64,000 bases of DNA, taken from the NCBI GenBank assembly GCA_964544355.1, contig CAZJAI010000002.1, positions 62,001-126,000 on the forward strand, read 5' to 3'. The notes under the pieces were generated by a model. The model made no database searches, was not told the origin of the DNA, and was given only the letters and a program-made list of their open reading frames with translations. This document shows positions 61,407 through 64,000 of this stretch, one piece after another. This stretch comes from Chaera sp964544355. Its GTDB lineage: Bacteria; Patescibacteriota; Saccharimonadia; Saccharimonadales; Saccharimonadaceae. Position 1 is the stretch's first letter. Every line of letters starts with the position of its first letter. A program made the position numbers and the translations under genes.

Positions 61407-61442
61407 AAAAGCGCTAAGTCTGAAGGGGGTTCTGAAAAAGCA

Positions 61443-62810
61443 GTGGCAAAACAAAAATATGATTACGATCTGGTGGTAATAGGCAGCGGCGGCGGAGGCA
61501 GTGTGGCGGCCCATCTGGTAGCCAAAACCGGCCGGCGGGTAGCCATAGTCGAAGCCGGATCCCTGGGGGGCGAATGCCCCAACTACGGTTGCGTGCCTAC
61601 CAAGGCACTGCTGCAGGCGGCCTCGCTGTACGACGCCGCCAAACACGGCCAGCCTTTCGGTATCCGTTCGGCAGCGGTAGGGTATAACTACCCGTCAGTC
61701 AAAGCCTGGAAAGACAGCGCCGTTAAAAACACTGGAGTCGGAGACAGCCGTTCTTATCACGAATCAGCCGGCGTACGAGTGCTGAGCGGCACCGCCCATT
61801 TTATCGGGCCGCATCAGATCAGCGTTGACCGCCGGCACGTTTCGGCGGAGAATTTTCTGATCGCCAGCGGTTCGCATTGGCAAATACCCGAAATCGAGGG
61901 CCTGGACAAAGCTGGCTACCTGACGCCGCGCGAAGCTATTAACTTGGGCAGGCCGCCCAAAAGCCTGTTCGTGATCGGTGCCGGCGCCAGTGGCTGTGAA
62001 TTCGCCGAGTTGTTCAGCTCGTTCGGCAGTAAAATATACCTCTCCGACATGGCGCCGCGCGTTCTGCCCCGCGAAGATCAGGAGGTCAGCCAGACGGTCG
62101 CCGAAATATTCAGCCAACGCCGCGGCATGACTATTTTGAGCAGCAGCAAGGTGATGAGAGTCAGCCGCGAGGGAACTCTTAAAAAAGTGATCTTTGCTCG
62201 CGGCGGACGCGAGCAGTCGGTCAAAACGGAAGAGGTGCTGGTAGCGGCCGGCCGCCTGCCTAACACCGATATTGGCCTGGAAAACGCCGGCGTGCAGTAC
62301 GCCGCCGCCGGCATCGGCGTTAACCCCTACCTGCAGACCTCGGCCAAGAACATTTACGCTGCCGGAGACGTACTGGGTGGCTACATGCTAACCCACGTAG
62401 CCACCTACCAAAGCCGGGTAGTTGCCCACAACCTGACCCATAAAGAAAAACGCTCGCCCGATTACCGCGCGGTGCCGCGAGTCACCTTTTTGAACCCCGA
62501 GGTCGCCTCGGTGGGGGTCAGCGAGGAGGATTGCCTGCGGCGGGACATGGCCGTGCGCACCGCCATAGCTCCGGTCAGCATCATCGGCCGCTCCAACACC
62601 AGCAACGCCCGCGAGGGGTTCGTCAAGGTGATAGCCGACAAATCCGGCCGGCTGATCGGCGCCAGCGCGGTTTGCCCGCGGGCCGGCGAAGTCATACACG
62701 AGCTGACCCTGGCCATTCAGTACGACCTGCTGGCCAGCGAGGTAGCCTCTACTTTGCACGCCTTTCCTACCTGGAGCGAAGCGGTGCGGATAGCTTGCGG
62801 CAAAATCTAG
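61443..62810 (+). CDS. Pyridine nucleotide-disulfide oxidoreductase (not typical lipoamide dehydrogenase)
   Basis: The 455-residue flavoprotein has an FAD-binding GSGGGGSVAAHL motif near 14, the redox disulfide C45-x4-C50 (GGECPNYGCVPTKALL), an NAD(P) motif (VIGAGASGCEFAELFSSFG), GDVLGGYMLTHVA and a dimerisation domain. In lipoamide dehydrogenase and glutathione reductase the end has HxHPT with a catalytic second His. Here it reads HAFPTWSEA, with F in that place. It is more like mercuric reductase-type or other disulfide reductases. No 2-oxo acid dehydrogenase genes are nearby. The start is GTG at 61443 after GAAGGGGG. Confidence 0.88.
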   Translation: MAKQKYDYDLVVIGSGGGGSVAAHLVAKTGRRVAIVEAGSLGGECPNYGCVPTKALLQAASLYDAAKHGQPFGIRSAAVGYNYPSVKAWKDSAVKNTGVGDSRSYHESAGVRVLSGTAHFIGPHQISVDRRHVSAENFLIASGSHWQIPEIEGLDKAGYLTPREAINLGRPPKSLFVIGAGASGCEFAELFSSFGSKIYLSDMAPRVLPREDQEVSQTVAEIFSQRRGMTILSSSKVMRVSREGTLKKVIFARGGREQSVKTEEVLVAAGRLPNTDIGLENAGVQYAAAGIGVNPYLQTSAKNIYAAGDVLGGYMLTHVATYQSRVVAHNLTHKEKRSPDYRAVPRVTFLNPEVASVGVSEEDCLRRDMAVRTAIAPVSIIGRSNTSNAREGFVKVIADKSGRLIGASAVCPRAGEVIHELTLAIQYDLLASEVASTLHAFPTWSEAVRIACGKI

Positions 62811-62831
62811 CAAAGCGGGGTCCTAAAAACT

Positions 62832-62863
62832 AAACAGGCCCCGCTTGTCGGGGCCTGTTTTTT
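62832..62863. terminator. Strong terminator after the flavoprotein gene
   Basis: A perfect 12-pair hairpin (AAACAGGCCCCG / CGGGGCCTGTTT, five-base loop) is followed by a T-run. The minus-strand reading also has T-rich sequence after it, so it can serve the RRM gene too. Confidence 0.88.
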
Positions 62864-62879
62864 CGCTTAAACCTTAAGC

Positions 62880-63131
62880 CTAGGCTTTGGGTCGGGCTTG
62901 GTTAACGGTGACGGTGCGACCGCCCAGCTCCTTGCCGTTCATACCGTTGATGGCCGCCTGGCCTTCCTCTTCGGTTGACATCTCAACGAAACCGAAGCCT
63001 TTGGAGCGTCCTGTTTCGTGGTCGGTGATGACAACCGCTGATTCAACGGTACCAAACGGGGCAAAAGCGGCTTCCAGCTCTTCTTGGGTAGTGCTGAAAG
63101 GCAAACCGCCGACAAACAATCTATATGCCAT
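62880..63131 (-). CDS. Single-RRM RNA-binding protein
   Basis: The 83-residue protein is one RNA recognition motif with RNP2 (LFVGGL) and RNP1 (KGFGFVEM) exact, and no glycine-rich tail. Such short RRM proteins of bacteria are often cold-induced. Its leader on the minus strand (about 75 bases) can form a hairpin with AAGTTAC/GTAACTT arms. AAGG is about 12 bases before the ATG. Confidence 0.93.
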   Translation of the reverse strand: MAYRLFVGGLPFSTTQEELEAAFAPFGTVESAVVITDHETGRSKGFGFVEMSTEEEGQAAINGMNGKELGGRTVTVNQARPKA

Positions 63132-63161
63132 CTATGGGTACCTTATTATTTACTTAAAAGC

Positions 63162-63199
63162 AAGTTACGACCCTACTTTAGGCTGCCGATTAGTAACTT
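63162..63199 (-). promoter_or_regulatory. Leader hairpin of RRM gene
   Basis: Seven-base arms AAGTTAC (63162-63168) and GTAACTT (63193-63199) enclose a 24-base loop in the predicted 5' leader, downstream of a TATAAA box (63209-63214, minus strand). The rest of 63200-63391 shows no gene. Confidence 0.35.
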
Positions 63200-63391
63200 G
63201 GAGCTTAGTTTATAACGCACCCGCGAACCCATCGGACAAATAGCACATAAAGGAACCTGCGGCTTGATTGTATAACATAATCGGCTAAAGTGATAGCCGA
63301 AAATTTAAAATCCCCGGCCGGCCGGAGATGATGGGTTTAACATACTAAGAAGATTCTTCAAAAAACACCCGTCTTTGACGAGCAGTTATCA

Positions 63392-63469
63392 TGGTAGCGG
63401 GGGCTGGATTTGAACCAGCGACCTCGTGGTTATGAGCCACGCGAGCTGACCAGACTGCTCCACCCCGCG
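63392..63469 (-). tRNA. Initiator tRNA-fMet (anticodon CAT)
   Basis: The sequence on the minus strand closely follows bacterial initiators: CGCGGGGTGGAGCAG start, unpaired 1-72 (C1 and T72), loop CTCATAA and CCA encoded. The anticodon stem is CGTGG/CCACG, so the usual three G-C pairs next to the loop (29-31) are T-A, G-C, G-C. Confidence 0.93.
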
Positions 63470-63506
63470 CCGACAAATTACCATTATATCCCCGGAGGTC
63501 TGCCTG

Positions 63507-63920
63507 TCAAGCGCCTGGCCGTTTGCCAAAAAAGAAATACAGCCACTGCTCAAAATTACCCCTGTAGACCGGCTTGGCTGGTTTGGCCGCGGGCTGCGAG
63601 CTGGCTGGGGGCTGGGGCAGAATGATCAGCTTTTCGCCGGGCAGGCCCTTGCCGAGCTTGTCACGGACGCTCAGCTCCAGATACTCCGCGCTTTTCAGAT
63701 AATTCTGCTGATATTGCAGGGTCTCGTTCTCCAGAGAGAGCAGCTGGATCTCCTGGTTCAGCCTGTCTACGCGCTGCTGCAGCAAAAAATTGCGCTGTAA
63801 GGCCTGCATGGTGTTCCAGACCAGACTAAGGGCAATCAGCAAAGCCAGCACCAGGGTGGCGTTTTCAATATTCACATAAGTCCTGGCGGCGGAGCGCAGC
63901 TGTTTGAGGCGAGCTTTCAT
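63507..63920 (-). CDS. FtsB/DivIC-type septum formation protein
   Basis: The 137-residue protein has a short cytoplasmic N-terminus, one membrane helix (about 22-42; ATLVLALLIALSLVWNTM), a coiled coil (LLQQRVDRLNQEIQLLSLENETLQYQQNYLKS) and the ELSVRDKLGKGLPGEKLIILP end typical of the DivIC/FtsB family, plus a proline-rich tail. It joins FtsL and FtsQ/DivIB at the division site. AAAGG precedes the ATG at good distance. Confidence 0.88.
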   Translation of the reverse strand: MKARLKQLRSAARTYVNIENATLVLALLIALSLVWNTMQALQRNFLLQQRVDRLNQEIQLLSLENETLQYQQNYLKSAEYLELSVRDKLGKGLPGEKLIILPQPPASSQPAAKPAKPVYRGNFEQWLYFFFGKRPGA

Positions 63921-63984
63921 CGTAGCCTTTTCAGTTTATCACCGCCATGGCCTATACCGTAGAGCCAGCCGGACGCATCTTTGT

Positions 63985-63990
63985 TATACT
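63985..63990 (+). promoter_or_regulatory. -10 box of a gene starting beyond the window edge
   Basis: TGTTATACTAAAACC repeats the arrangement seen before pcm (TATACTAAAAAC) and the PRC-barrel gene, where the start codon follows within eight bases. A leaderless plus-strand gene probably begins at or just after 64000. Confidence 0.4.
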
Positions 63991-64000
63991 AAAACCATTA

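Noticed and set aside
63947..64000. Plus-strand reading from ATG 63947 open to the window edge
   Set aside because: It is only 18 codons, lies over the start region of the FtsB-like gene and contains a -10 box (TATACT) that better fits a promoter for a gene beyond the edge.

Overview
The window is a single contiguous stretch of a compact bacterial chromosome. The gene set (type IV pilus locus, MurT/GatD, RNase Y, TsaB/TsaE, a membrane-anchored Clp ATPase, a short HrcA, a Cas2-fold PaaX-like protein, many one-gene tRNA units and very few catabolic genes) suggests a member of the Patescibacteria/CPR, most likely Saccharibacteria (TM7). This assignment is inference: no rRNA lies in the window. 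TGA is used as a stop codon in many genes, so the code is standard. Coding regions are GC-rich and intergenic spacers are AT-rich. A striking general feature is that many genes begin only 6 to 8 bases after a -10 box and lack a Shine-Dalgarno site, so leaderless mRNAs appear common.

Layout. 1-3.0 kb: tRNA-Lys, a WhiB-like iron-sulfur protein, small proteins, and a DEAD-box RNA helicase behind a structured leader. 2.9-4.7 kb: a decayed gene interrupted by an IS3-family element. 4.8-17 kb: cell-wall genes (murB, an XRE-murA fusion, murT-gatD), glyA, a sortase-like protein without catalytic residues, pcm, a VIT-family transporter and a Clp ATPase. 17-20.6 kb: two tRNA-Pro, rny, tsaB-tsaE. 20.6-30.7 kb: type IV pilus locus (pilins, pilB, pilC, minor pilins including a large lectin-bearing one, pilM, pilN, pilO, a pilP-like gene). 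30.7-41.2 kb: a lamin-tail-domain surface protein, a PRC-barrel protein, recX-recA, ruvB-ruvA, a PaaX/Cas2-like gene between palindromes, ruvC-yebC and a nuclease-less ComEC. 41.3-47.3 kb: an accessory region with a compact operon of a DUF1704/MATCAP-type metallopeptidase, a RimB-like retropepsin and a RimK-like ATP-grasp ligase. 47.3-59.2 kb: heat-shock and housekeeping genes (dnaJ, a NYN nuclease, dnaK, grpE, hrcA with two CIRCE operators, lepA, murJ, ftsH, tilS). 59.3-64 kb: a histidine phosphatase, a membrane protein, an ATP-cone protein, a flavin disulfide oxidoreductase, an RRM protein, initiator tRNA and an FtsB-like protein.

Functional reading: the core supports peptidoglycan assembly, DNA uptake and recombination (pilus + ComEC + RecA/RuvABC), protein quality control and tRNA function. 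The most unusual parts are the ligase/peptidase operon at 43-46 kb, the PaaX-like gene with its GCGATCGC palindromes, the alternative-hairpin leader of the DEAD-box helicase, the sortase pseudoenzyme and the lectin domain split by another domain in the large minor pilin. All eleven tRNA genes lie on the minus strand, singly, with CCA encoded.
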